Notes: generated by a model not told the origin, from the letters alone. Shown: positions 10,881 through 20,178, numbered from the stretch's first letter. The stretch: DNA of 20,535 bases from Dictyocoela muelleri (GCA_016256075.1 SDVU01000109.1:1-20535), one strand, 5' to 3'. Program-made: numbers and translations.

Positions 10881-12683
10881 GGTATAGTTTGAAAAAATGT
10901 CGTAACTTGACATTTTTCGAAAACCGGATATTTTTCAAATTTTTTTTACTAATAAATAGTTTTAAAAACAGGTTTTGTTGCACTTTCCCAAGAATAAAGA
11001 ATAAAGATCATACAAAGCATTGATAAAATATCTATAAAATTGCGACTTCCACAAACTTAACAAGTTTACATTGAGCATTGATTTTTTCAATAAAGATATA
11101 ACATATTGCCTGAAAAAGAGAAATAAGTCTATGCAGCGTATTTGGAAACAATTCACACATTGTATAATTTTATCGCCTTAAAGGTTTCAGGAGACACATG
11201 TCACTTTACTTTTACAAATAAAACGTTTGATAATAGTCTTGTAAATGCGTTTGACGCTGCAAACAGACCCCGAGATAATTTGTAAAATAATTTCTGGGGT
11301 CTTTTTTAGAAGAATATATAATAAGAGTATTTAGATGAATCATGTTACAGAAAAATATTAAGAACAATTTTTGAGAAAGAAAAAGATATTTACCGTTCTA
11401 AAAAATAAGAATTGTTTTCTTGTAATTTGATAGAAAAACAGATATAAATGGAGATAGGTTTACATATAATGGTAGGTCTTTGTAGTGATAAATCAGGTCC
11501 CCTTTCTTGATTGGACTGTAGAGCTTTTAAAAATAAATGCAGATACGAATCCAGGAGTATCAATTTTAAAAAGAGAATTGTATAGTTGTCAAATAATGTT
11601 AACAAACTTTATCCTATTCTTTCTGACGGCGAACCATATGAGTTATAGTTTTAAATACATGAAATTGTTATTATAAAATCCACAACATGTAACTAGATTA
11701 GCTCATTTGTTACATAGGCTTTGTGAGAAAATCAAGGATATTTAGCCGTTTTCAAATTCTGTTAGATAAGAACATTAAATAAATTTAAGTGAAGAATAGA
11801 GAAAACCATATTTATTCATTTGAGTGACGAATCTTAAATTCTTAAGTTTTCTATGCTTACAAGATAGTAAACCTGGTTGTGCTATATTAGTATAATATAT
11901 AACAAATACCTTAAGTATAAAAACCTTTATATATTTATGTACAACAAAATCTCGATTTTACACTAATCATCGATTCATTTTTAGATACCAAATAGTTTTA
12001 GGGCTTAATGAAATAATGAAAATTTCCTTTATAATAGATTCTTTTGTCAAATTAAAGAAATAATCTACTTTAAAAATATTACAGGTAGTAATGGATATTC
12101 AAGACGACTAAAAACGAAGTTTTAAAGTATTATTTACAACCTTATTGCAAAAAAAATCATTGGGGCCTTCTTTCTCTTAATCTTAACAAATAACAAGTAG
12201 TGAAGATTATAAAATGTATTTGTTTGTCCCCTTAACAACCGTTCATGTTGAAAGAAGCACAGCAAAATGACTGAAATTTTGCTAAGATTTTAGAAGAGAT
12301 ATGTAAGTCAAAACACAAGAGATTCTTTGTTCGTTATTTTTATAAAAGTAAATTTATCTATTTTTTTATAAAATTTGTATCTCATATATCTATTTTAGAA
12401 TTTCAACTGGTATTTTTATTCAAATAAAAAAGACGTATTATATATTTTAAAAGTTTATCTTATGTTTATTTTTAATAAAAACCGGGTTTTTCTTGAAAAA
12501 GCGTTTTATTGTTAGGAAAACCGAACATTTATTAGGTTTTTTACAGAAAAAATTTCAAAAAATTCGACTTTTTGTTCGAGGTCACTTATAAGATTGGTTT
12601 TTGTATGCTGTTTTTATTTTAAAAAGACTGTTTCGAAATCGTAATTCTTTTATTTTAATGGGATTGAAAAAAATAAAATTTTT
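10881..12683. other. A+T-rich stretch with faint coding-like patches
   Basis: Two patches have less biased composition. Around 11127-11285 on the plus strand a 52-codon stop-free run includes VYAAYLETIHTLYNFIALK, and 11485-11676 has a run including LLKINADTNPGVSILKRE. Neither matches a family I know, and each is bounded by stops and frame changes. They could be remains of one old gene or element reading rightward. Nothing else is recognised up to 12683. Confidence 0.35.
11266..11301. repeat. Hairpin followed by T-run
   Basis: GACCCCGAGATAATT (11266-11280) pairs with AATTTCTGGGGTC (to 11301) with one small bulge, and six Ts follow. It looks like a bacterial rho-independent terminator or an RNA polymerase III stop with a hairpin. 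In this A+T-rich eukaryotic-looking context it is more likely an old element end. Confidence 0.4.
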
Positions 12684-12798
12684 ATCAAGTAAAATTTCTC
12701 AAAAGTAAATAAATATTTACTTGATCAAAAATGTTAAGCTCACAAAACAAATTTCTGCTCAAGTAAAATAACTACCTCGGGGTGTAGATATTTTACTT
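12684..12798. repeat. Two ATCAAGTAAA hairpins (solo Merlin-like termini)
   Basis: Hairpin one has perfect 10-base arms ATCAAGTAAA (12684-12693) and TTTACTTGAT (12716-12725). Hairpin two has AAGTAAAATA (12761-12770) and TATTTTACTT (12789-12798) around an ACTACCTCGGGGTGTAGA loop. The same motif forms the termini proposed for the Merlin element at 13223 and 16107, so this may be a tiny non-autonomous relative or a second, lost Merlin end. Confidence 0.5.
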
Positions 12799-13334
12799 TA
12801 TAAAATAGGGAAGTTTATATTAATAACAAATAAAAAAATGGTAAATAAAAAATTTTAGCCTTAGAGGTAGATATATTACTGAATAACAAAACGTGTGGAT
12901 ATCTCATTAATCTTATATTTCAGGAGATCTGTTAGAAAAACAATGATATAATATAATGTTCTTTTGTTCTATTCATAATAAAGAAAAATTTATGATTTAA
13001 CGTCTAATTAAATATAAAAACCTTTAATTTTTTGTACAAATAAATCCACTGCAATTATATTTAACTTTCTAAACGAAAAGAAATTTATTCATTGATATAT
13101 AGAACCCTTCTCCCATCTTTGTTGGTGATTCGAGAAAATAATATAAAATCATAATTTTTTGGTATTCTCTTATCACGTCACTATATTCTTCTACAATCTT
13201 TATAATTCTATATTTTTTTTTGTATCAAGTAAATATTTCTCCCTGTTAATGGATATAATTTACTTGATAATAATTAATTATATTTTAACCCACAAAATGA
13301 AAAGAGAAACGGTTTCGAAACTGTTTTTCTAAAA

Positions 13335-13949
13335 ATGATAACAGCATCAAAAACAAATGTCATACGTAACCTTCGTGTATTGGGAGTTTTAAGTTCTGGA
13401 GAGGCATGTTCTACCTGCAAGAAAGATATTGGATTAAAAGACATAACAAATAACGTTGATGGAAAGGCGTGAGTGTGTAATAATTATCGTTTTGGTGATT
13501 ATAAAAACACTATAACTATTAGAAAGGATAAATATTTGCAAATTTTAGATTGTCATAGCCATATATGTTTCTTTTTTTTAACTACTGGTTATCATCAAAA
13601 AACATAGTGATGTGTGTTGAGACTATTCGGTATCAAGATCAACACTTATTATAATATATGATTTACTGCGTACCGTTGTTTCTAAGTATTTAGAAATAGA
13701 ACATATTCGACTAAGAGGTTCAGGAATAATATGCCAAATTGATGAATCTATGTTAGTTCAGAAAATAAAACATAATAAAAGCCGCATTTCTCGTACCCGG
13801 GTATAAGTATTCGACATTGTTGACACCTATAAATCTTTATTAGTAGGTAATGCAAATAGTGACTGATAGATCTACTACCACAGTATTGCCTATCATTCGT
13901 AGGGTTTGTATAACATGAACAAATATACATTCTGACATAAGGGCCGGGG
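13335..13949 (+). pseudogene. Merlin/IS1595-family transposase, N-terminal part
   Basis: This is the cut-and-paste transposase of the Merlin superfamily (ISXO2-like DDE domain). From the ATG at 13335 it starts with a zinc-ribbon region: EACSTCKKDIGL, then DGKA and a stop where the family has Trp, then VCNN, then the NTITIRKDKYL block. The DDE core opens with IRLRGSGIICQIDESMLVQK, whose first catalytic Asp is codon 13741-13743, followed by KIKHNKSR and VFDIVDT. A frame change near 13862 leads into DRSTTTVLPIIRRVC, and the second-Asp block IHSD is present at 13928-13936. There are at least four in-frame stops and two frame changes, so it is not functional. The left end of a MULE ends it at about 13950. 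The start codon is the first ATG in frame, but the frame is open upstream for several codons. Confidence 0.82.
13869..13949 (+). repeat. Merlin segment duplicated across the MULE, left copy
   Basis: It covers the coding block TVLPIIRRVC to IHSD and aligns with 15614-15690. About 24 bases (TTGCCTATCATTCGTAGGGTTTGTA and neighbours) are identical, and the rest differs at roughly one base in five. It is far longer than any target-site duplication known for MULEs (8-11 bases). Confidence 0.75.
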
Positions 13950-13954
13950 AGTGC

Positions 13955-14063
13955 GCATCAACTCGTACGGGGAGAAGTTGATGCTAACTCGTCATAGGAT
14001 GTAATAGATAAAAAAACGCATCAACTCGTCTTGTAACGATTTGACGCTGTTTAAAATATATTT
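13955..14063 (+). repeat. MULE left terminal inverted repeat
   Basis: It holds two internal hairpins: 13955-13984 (GCATCAACT pairing with AGTTGATGC) and 14018-14047 (GCATCAACTCGTC with a partly mutated partner). A 26-base block at 13985-14010 between them is the best conserved part, with one difference from the right repeat. The outer hairpin is the least conserved. Confidence 0.85.
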
Positions 14064-14087
14064 TTGTATTTTTTATTTCTTAATTAT

Positions 14088-15487
14088 TAATCCTCAATTA
14101 CCCAATCTAAAACTTTTTCCAAAATATTAGAATATCCTTCTCTTTCGAATAAATTATAATTATCAACTATCATTTTTATTTTCATTTCTTTACGAAATTT
14201 ACATTAGGCATTTCTAAACTTACACCAGAAAGTGTCTGGATCACCCTAAAACGTATTTTTTCTTTATCTTTTCATAATATAGCATGAAAACGAGCGATGT
14301 CGGATGTGCAATAATTGATTCCTAGTTTAAACACCTATGAAAGGCTTCTAAAACGTTTTTACTCTTCGGAATTTTAGATATGATACGATCGAAGCAAGAC
14401 CAAAATTTTATTTCATAATTAGGTTTTATAAATATCTCATCAAATAGTTTTTCAAATAATTTGTTTCAAGATAATAATAATAATTTTTAAAATTGTTGCT
14501 CATATAATTTTCTTCAATATGTTTTTTTACGTTCAAATATTATGATGACACTTCAGAGATTGGAAAGAATGAAAGAATTAAAATCTTTTTAAAACTACTT
14601 TGGAATAAAAGGCTGTGCTTATAAAGAGTCGTTGTTTTCTAAACTGAATTTGTCTCCACAAAGATGGTGAAAAATAAAAATTACATCCGAAAATATTTGA
14701 ATCAATGTAAGTTTTCTGTAGTGAATTGTAAAGAGCTCTTTCGAAATCTATTATTATAGAATGTGTTATGGTGTTTATAGAATTTTTTGAATATTTAAAA
14801 CATCGATCATAAGATATTTCTTTCTTTGTCTTTAACAGTATAAACATAGGGCGCATGATTTAGAAATTATTGTGCCATGCACTGTTATAAGTCGCGTAAC
14901 TTAGTTGGAACTAATTTGTGTCCCATCTACCAACCAAATATTTGTTTTTTCCATTAATTCTTTTTTAAAAATTTGTTTAGAAAAATCACATACTGTATTT
15001 CATCTTCAACTCCGGAATCAAATTAGAAAATTACTCGCCATGATTATTATAGTGTAATGATTTTTGCAAAATCTGCAATAGAAGGTATGAATTCCTTATA
15101 TTTTTTTTTTATTTTATTAACTATATTATATAAAGCTTTCTCGGTTTGCATAAAAGGTATTGTATCTTTATCTATTGTTTTAACCACGTTAAAAACAATA
15201 TCCGAAGTTATTTCTAAAAAATTGTTAGCGCTTGATTTAATTTCTTGCTTTTTTAAATGAATTTTTATTTTAATATTATGACCTAAATGTCTATGCGCTG
15301 TAAATTCTACAATTAAAGATCCATTAACATGTATCCTACCCTTGAAATCTCTAATCTGACACCTCTATTTCTTAATTCTATTTTCTTCTACATGTAGCGT
15401 ATATAAATAATCTTTATGAATCAAAAAAGGGTTTTGCATGCTGTGTTTAGAATAAATAAAATCGTATATCATATTTAATAGGCTCAT
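14088..15487 (-). pseudogene. MULE transposase, degenerate
   Basis: Mutator-like transposase, read from an ATG at 15487 to a stop at 14088 (about 465 codons, within the family range). Near the N-terminus a FLYWCH/WRKY-like zinc finger is visible: NRIKK, a stop at the usual Trp, CQIRDFKGRIHVNG, then HRHLGHN. The catalytic core follows: VDGTQISSN with the first Asp at 14925-14927, then LITVHG, then MRPMFILLKTKKEISYDRCF. Next comes IIIDFERALYNSLQK with the second Asp at 14746-14748, and GCNFYFSPSLWRQIQ. The third acidic residue lies in NVLEAFHRCLN (Glu at 14346-14348), followed by IAHPTSL. The CxxH of the family's GCxFHxxQ block is changed to CNFYF. At least three frame changes and four stops break it. 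The short C-terminal stretch ending in KVLDWVIED is still open. Confidence 0.82.
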
Positions 15488-15497
15488 TATAAATTCA

Positions 15498-15607
15498 TAA
15501 ATATATTTTAAACAGCATCAACTCGTCTTATGACGAGTTGATGCTTTTCTATATCTATTACATCCTATGAAGAGTTAGCATAAACTCGTTCTCGGACGAG
15601 TTGAAGC
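15498..15607 (-). repeat. MULE right terminal inverted repeat
   Basis: This is the partner of 13955-14063. Its inner hairpin is perfect: AGCATCAACTCGTC (15514-15527), a TTAT loop, and GACGAGTTGATGCT (15532-15545). Its outer hairpin is 15578-15607. The repeat therefore carries the CAACTCGT motif four times in alternating orientation. Confidence 0.85.
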
Positions 15608-15613
15608 CGTGCC

Positions 15614-15690
15614 GATCCGATACCCACTATTGCCTATCATTCGTAGGGTTTGTAGACCAGAGACAATTATACATTCTGACATGTGGGCTG
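15614..15690 (+). repeat. Merlin segment duplicated across the MULE, right copy
   Basis: Second copy of the block at 13869-13949. It keeps an open frame through the second catalytic Asp, while the left copy has a stop in the same stretch. Confidence 0.75.
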
Positions 15691-15958
15691 GATATATAGA
15701 ACTCACAAACAGAACAGGGCTTAAACATTTTACAGTAAATCATAGCTAAATTTTGTCAACCCAGAAACAGGAGTACATACGCAGCACATCGAATCTTCTT
15801 GGAATGTGCAAAAACTTAAAATAAAAAAAATGAAAGGTGTCAGATCAGAAAAGCTATGCGAATAAATCGATGAATTCATGTGGAAAAATCAAAACAGAGA
15901 GTGGGAATTTTAAAACATTTTGAAATTACAAAAAATTGACTATGATAAAAATTTTTAG
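15614..15958 (+). pseudogene. Merlin/IS1595-family transposase, C-terminal part
   Basis: This is the continuation of the Merlin gene beyond the MULE. It reopens with LLPIIRRVCRPETIIHSDMW, whose catalytic Asp is codon 15678-15680, then AGYIELTNRTGLKHFTVNHS. After a frame change NFVNPETGVHTQHIESSWN follows, with the third catalytic residue, Glu, at 15791-15793, then KIKKMKGVR and the family's closing block IDEFMW. The reading ends at 15958 after two more in-frame stops. The second-Asp block is present here in better condition (IHSDMWAGY) than in the left part (IHSDIRAG). This suggests the two parts may come from different Merlin copies. Confidence 0.82.
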
Positions 15959-16107
15959 ATTATTCGTTTTGTACTGTGAAAATTATCTTAACAACAAAAA
16001 GGGTCTGAGGTATTTTACCTAATATTTTTTATGGTTTATAATTGACTTGATTTTCTTTAGGGGAAATAATTTACATGATCTCTTCTGGGGGAGATAATTT
16101 ACTCGAT

Positions 16108-16698
16108 CCATTTTTTACATCAAGAGATATAGTTGTAAATACATCGATAATGAGACTTTCAAACTATGTAAATAGAAAATAATATTTCACTTTAAATTTA
16201 TTATATATATGCTACAAGCTTTATTTTCGAATACAATAAACAATCATGATTTCTTTTTTTTCTAAATAATTCCTCATGGCACGATTTACAATGTAAGAAG
16301 AAAAAGCAAAATTTTTTAACATAGATTTATTTATTTTCATATTTGTCAGAAGTTGATGAATTAAAAAAAAATATTTACATAGTTAAGATAAATCTCATAT
16401 ATATATATATATGGGTTTTATTTTACACATAAATATATGAAATCTTGTCTAGATAAATTTTAAACGTACATATTAGGCAGTAATATTATCTTTAAATGAT
16501 TATATTGTAATTAAACTTAGTAAATATAAAACCCCATAAATTTTCAATTTTATTATTTCATTTTTTATATAATATATCTATATAAATAGCTGTCTTATCC
16601 CATAGCTCCAACTTATTTTTTTTCAAAATTTGGTTATTCATTTTTTACATTTGTTATAACGAAGGAATGGTAAAATATCGGCCAAACTATTTTTGATA
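16108..16698. other. A+T-rich stretch without genes
   Basis: I see nothing here beyond a short TA run near 16398-16412. It separates the right Merlin end from the tandem array left of the hAT remnant. Confidence 0.55.
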
Positions 16699-16898
16699 AC
16701 CCCCGACTTTTGTAATTTTTTTAAAAAACCCGACTTTTTCTAGTTTTTTTTTCAACCCTTAAATCAGTGTTTCATCCCTTTATTGATTTGTGACTATTTT
16801 TCACCCCACTCAGACTTTTTAAAAATAAATCCCTTTCATCAGACTTTTTTTAAAATCGCACACACCCATAGACTTTTTTTAAAAATATCCCCTCCTAT
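16699..16898. repeat. Degenerate array with GACTTTTTTAAAA core
   Basis: Five to seven imperfect units of 25 to 35 bases, each a CCC run followed by (C/A)GACTTTTT and an A-run. Recognisable cores begin near 16704, 16731, 16811, 16842 and 16870. On the minus strand each reads AAAAAGTC followed by a short stretch and GGG. Arrays of this sort occur in subterminal parts of hAT elements. The array lies left of the hAT transposase and may belong to it or to the hAT end at 17327. Confidence 0.55.
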
Positions 16899-17294
16899 AT
16901 AAAATTTGTGTCAGTGTAAATAGAAGCTTAAACAAACTAAGGTAAATTTTTGTAATTTTTTATAAAATTTACATTTCTAAGATAAAAATTTATCACAGTG
17001 TAACAAAATAATTTGCATAATTTCTTTCACGCTTGAAATAAAAACATATCTAAATTTATGGATAATAAAATTACTTTATAATAGGATAATTTTTAGGTTT
17101 AAGTTTATAAAATCAAGAGTTATTTAATGTTATAGATTTTAATTTCTATCCCTTATGGTATTAAATCATTAAATTTAATTTAAAAAAAATCATAAATTTA
17201 TTATTTTAGATGCAAAAAATGTAAATGTCATTTTTTATACCCCTGTTTTTTAGTTTTTTATTTTTTTTCGTCCTCTTAAAAACAATAATCCCCC

Positions 17295-17327
17295 CTAGAA
17301 CCGATATCGCACTTTTTGAGAAACACT
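17295..17327 (-). mobile_element. Detached hAT-type terminus
   Basis: On the minus strand the sequence starts CAGTGTTTCTCAAAAAG and runs on into CGGTTCTAGGGGGG, the typical form of a hAT end (CAGTG, then TTTCTCAA). The orientation puts the element body to the left, away from the transposase that starts 13 bases to the right. A CAGTGTTTCATCC motif at 16766 might be an opposite end, but it matches for only nine bases. No 8-base target duplication was found. Confidence 0.5.
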
Positions 17328-17339
17328 GCCTTATATGAA

Positions 17340-18726
17340 ACTACTATCTTCATAAAAAGCACTCAAAGATTTGATAAAAAAACTAGCTGTTTAATAATCA
17401 CTAATACCGAGTCAATCTGCGTTTATTGCCTCAAAACATTACATATTCTCCGAGAGAAGGTACAAAGACATAAAGAGTACATTTGAAATCCAAATTACAT
17501 CTAGAAAATGAACAAAATAGCAAGACACAGAAGACTTTTTAAGAAAAATGTTCGATAGCTCTAATAACCACGTATTTAGTCAATCTTTAGTAGCGGCACT
17601 TACAGCAGCAAACATTTTACTCTTTATGTTACAAAATCCCACTGAAAAAAAAATATACAAGAATATACAAGGAACCATTCACTATGAATACTATTATCGT
17701 AAAATGGTAGTTCCATTATATGAAATTCAGAGACGATAGATTTTAGACAATCTTAAATTTTAGAAAATTTATCTTTTGTTCTACGAAACGACTGATGCAA
17801 ACGTTGGGTACGTTCTTAATATAATGGGAAGATATCTAGTGAAAAATCAACAAAAAAAGCCTACCTGAGCCGTACTGTAGAGCTTGAGAAAACAAACAAT
17901 GGTACGGTTAACCAAGAAATTTTAAATCTTTTATTTGAGCTGTATGATGGGAAGATAAACTATGATAATCTCAATTTGATTATTTATGATGCGGCACCGT
18001 ATGCAATTAAAGCCATAAAAGGATATAAAAAAATGTTTGTAAATCTCAAACATGTTACTTGTTTAGCACATATGCTTCACAAGCTTATGTATAAATTGAA
18101 AGTTTTATCTACCCTTATAAATACTGTAAGTTCGGAATTAAAAAGAATTTTAATAAAGAATAAGAGAAACCAATCCATTTTAAAAGCAAAAACGAGGTTA
18201 AGAATGCCTATATTTCGCATTATAACAAGATGGGGGCTTGGCTCAATTTTATGTTAAAAACCGTTTAAAAATACGATTTATACAGGCTATTTTTACATTA
18301 TCTTGTAGAATTGAACCGGGAACAAAGTATTACTCGATGTATTTACAAATGAAAATTTTATTCTCGAACTTGAAGAAATAAAAAAATCTACTTTCATTTT
18401 TCAGTCAATTTTTTAACTCGAAAGGTCGGATTTATCATCATTACAACAAATAAAAGATCTACGGAGGTAGAAATGAAAATTTCTAATGAAATTTTTAAAG
18501 AAAAATTTTTAACTTTGTTCAACAAAAACACAAATTTTAGTTTTTTTATTCACTACATGATATTGTTTGTGCCGAAAAATATAAAGTTTATCTATATGTT
18601 TCCCTCACTACAGTTGAAGTAGAACGTAGTTATAGTAAGATATGAAAGATTCTAGATGATTTAAGAAGAGATTTAAGGTGAAAATCCATGGAAGTTCTTC
18701 TTTCGTTAGATTTTAATGAAATTTAA
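17340..18726 (+). pseudogene. hAT-family transposase, degenerate
   Basis: A hAT transposase (RNase H-like cut-and-paste enzyme) of the type common in insects and some microsporidia. Order of parts: a degenerate zinc finger, SICVYCLKTLHI...QRHKEY (about 17410-17486); LVAALTAANI; LLFYETTDANVGYVLNIMG, where the first catalytic Asp of the family's DETTD has become Tyr; then from about 17856 an open stretch to 18257 carrying NLIIYDAAPYAIKAIKGYKK, HVTCLAHMLHKL and a closing TRWG. After this a block with LELEEIKKS and LERSDLSSLQQIKDL follows, and the C-terminal dimerisation domain with VSLTTVEVERSYSKI and LDDLRRDL. At least three frame changes and six stops are present, so it is dead. The total of about 460 codons is short of the usual 600, with loss mainly between 18257 and 18560. 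The start is unclear. Confidence 0.85.
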
Positions 18727-18867
18727 AAATATTTTCAACCAATTAAGTAAAACGTCACCTAAAACAATTAAATTTATTTCAAATATTTGTAAGTCAAAAA
18801 AATTACGGAAAAAATAAGATTTTTACAAGATGAAGTCTAGTTTTTTTGGAAGAAAGTCAAGTTTTTT

Positions 18868-18997
18868 ACCGGATTTTTACCGGATTTTTACCGGATTTTT
18901 ACCGGATTTTTACTAGATTTTTACCGATTATTACCGTATTTTTACTGGATTTTTACAGGATTTTTACCGGATTTTACCGGAGTTTTACCGGAATAAA
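18868..18997. repeat. ACCGGATTTTT 11-base minisatellite
   Basis: Twelve tandem units of ACCGGATTTTT. The first four are perfect; the later ones vary at one or two positions or in length (one 10-base unit near 18923 and one near 18966). It lies 140 bases after the hAT transposase stop and is likely the right subterminal part of that element. The peptide-like RIFTGFLPDFY periodicity in one frame is only the repeat being read through. Confidence 0.9.
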
Positions 18998-19999
18998 TAG
19001 TGGTTTTTTATACGAAAAAACGGATTTTTCGCCGGTCCTTAGTTATAACAATACGATTCTTCTAAGCTACCTAGAAGCCATTTCATATGATTTTTTATTG
19101 ATAGAGTAATCAACAGTATACTGTAAATCATGACCAGATATTATTTTTTTAACTATTTTATAATATATGTACCTCTGCATCACCCACATCCATAGTTTTT
19201 TTTTGTAATTTTATAATTAATTGTATATTGCTAGTTAAACAACAGTTATTCGTAAGAATCGACACCGACCAATCTATGTGTAAAATTGTTGGTTTTAATA
19301 ATATAGACTTTACATATATTAAATTTAAATACTTAATCAAAGCAGGACTATGCACACAAACACAAAAAACTATATTTTTTTTTTAAATTTATAGCTTTGA
19401 GCCTTTTTTTGTCGTGAATTTTATTTATAAATATTGGAAAAGATTTTTTTTAAATATTACACTGCATAAAATATACAAAGGAAAAATAACTATTGTACTA
19501 AAAACTTTATGAATTTTTTACAGATATAATCATTTTAGAAATCTTAATTTCGGCGATTTCTATTCTTAAGCTTACCACACTGAAAACTCTATATACAATG
19601 ATATTTTAATGTATTGTCTGCTTGAAACATAAAAATCATCAGGACTTGTTAGGAAAACAGACTCGTCAAAAGGCCTGTACCTTTAAAGAATAAATTCGAA
19701 ATAAATTTTTATTTTCTATTTTTTTTAAGATTTTAAACAATTATTGGGTTTTTTATACAAATTGTCTTTAATTTTTTTTTAATACAAGTAATATCCCCTT
19801 ATTACTAAAAAATCTCTATCTGTAGAAAAAAGTTTATGCGATTTTTATAAGAATAAAGCGCGCAATCACAATATATCTTACTTTTTTATGATAATTAAAC
19901 GATTTATGCAATTTCATGTATAATCATGTAGTTGTTTTTTTTTAGTTACAGATGGTAATTGAAGCACAATACTGAACACTAATTTTACAATAAATAATT
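18998..19999. other. A+T-rich stretch without genes
   Basis: A short continuation of the CGGATTTTTCGCCGGTCC type lies at 19021-19037, just after the minisatellite. I see no hAT CACTG end, RNA gene or open frame of note beyond it. Confidence 0.5.
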
Positions 20000-20038
20000 G
20001 TCGCGCGCGCAGCGTGCGACACGCGCCCAACATGCGAC
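20000..20038. repeat. G+C-rich hairpin island
   Basis: Thirty-nine bases with about 70% G+C in a region that is otherwise about 80% A+T. GTCGCGCGC (20000-20008) pairs with GCGTGCGAC (20012-20020), with one G-T pair and a 3-base loop. A TGCGAC copy recurs at 20033-20038. It lies 70 bases from the tRNA-like relic on the minus strand and may be part of the body of the same SINE-like unit. Confidence 0.6.
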
Positions 20039-20099
20039 AGGATGATTTCTGCTGTGGTCGACTTTGAATTGTAATTTTTATAAAAAATCGGATAAATTT

Positions 20100-20178
20100 T
20101 ACATTCAGAGGAATCGAACCATGACAGTTAGACAAGTTGTCTATTTTATTGACACTCAGCAAGCTATCCCACTAAATT
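20100..20178 (-). pseudogene. tRNA-like relic, minus strand
   Basis: On the minus strand a perfect B-box GGTTCGATTCC (20110-20120) is preceded by an A-box-like GGGATAGCTTGCTGA (20156-20170) at roughly tRNA spacing. Between them is an exact TAGACA...TGTCTA stem with a 3-base loop, too tight for an anticodon arm. Acceptor and T stems do not pair well. It is either a decayed tRNA gene or the head of a tRNA-derived SINE whose body would run left through the G+C island. Confidence 0.45.

Larger units (their letters stand above)
13955..15607 (-). mobile_element. MULE (Mutator-like) DNA transposon
   Basis: A 1.65-kb element with terminal inverted repeats at 13955-14063 and 15498-15607 that agree at about 84% by eye. 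Long terminal repeats of this kind are typical of Mutator-like elements. It encodes one transposase on the minus strand (14088-15487) that fills nearly all of the interior. No 8-11 base target duplication lies next to the outer ends. The element interrupts a Merlin transposase and is therefore younger than that Merlin copy. Its own terminal repeat divergence and broken gene show it has long been inactive. Confidence 0.85.
13223..16107 (+). mobile_element. Merlin (IS1595-like) DNA transposon, decayed, with nested MULE
   Basis: The transposase remnants at 13335-13949 and 15614-15958 are bracketed by matching ends. Left, TATCAAGTAAAT at 13223-13234, then TTTCTCCC; right, in inverted sense, GGGGGAGATAATTTACTCGAT (16087-16107). 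About 17 of 20 bases match. Left of the gene the end also folds on itself: 13223-13234 is the exact reverse complement of 13258-13269. Right of the gene the motif ATAATTTACnTGATC occurs twice as a direct repeat (near 16065 and 16095). No convincing 8-9 base target duplication is seen, because the flanks are T-runs. Without the MULE the element would be about 1.2 kb, a normal size for this family. Confidence 0.6.

Noticed and set aside
11390-11605. 71-codon minus-strand frame
   Set aside because: No family motif, and it overlaps the plus-strand coding-like patch, whose composition fits coding slightly better.
13748-13930. 60-codon minus-strand open frame
   Set aside because: Antisense to the Merlin DDE core, whose motifs are clear on the plus strand.
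15057-15260. 67-codon hydrophobic plus-strand frame
   Set aside because: Antisense to the N-terminal part of the MULE transposase; the hydrophobic look comes from reading A+T-rich DNA on the wrong strand.
18846-19109. 87-codon plus-strand open frame with periodic RIFTGFLPDFY-like peptide
   Set aside because: The period is simply the 11-base minisatellite translated; it is not a repeat protein.
19914-20162. 82-codon minus-strand open frame
   Set aside because: It spans the tRNA-like relic and the G+C hairpin; no recognisable domain, and the arginine-rich part is just the CpG island.
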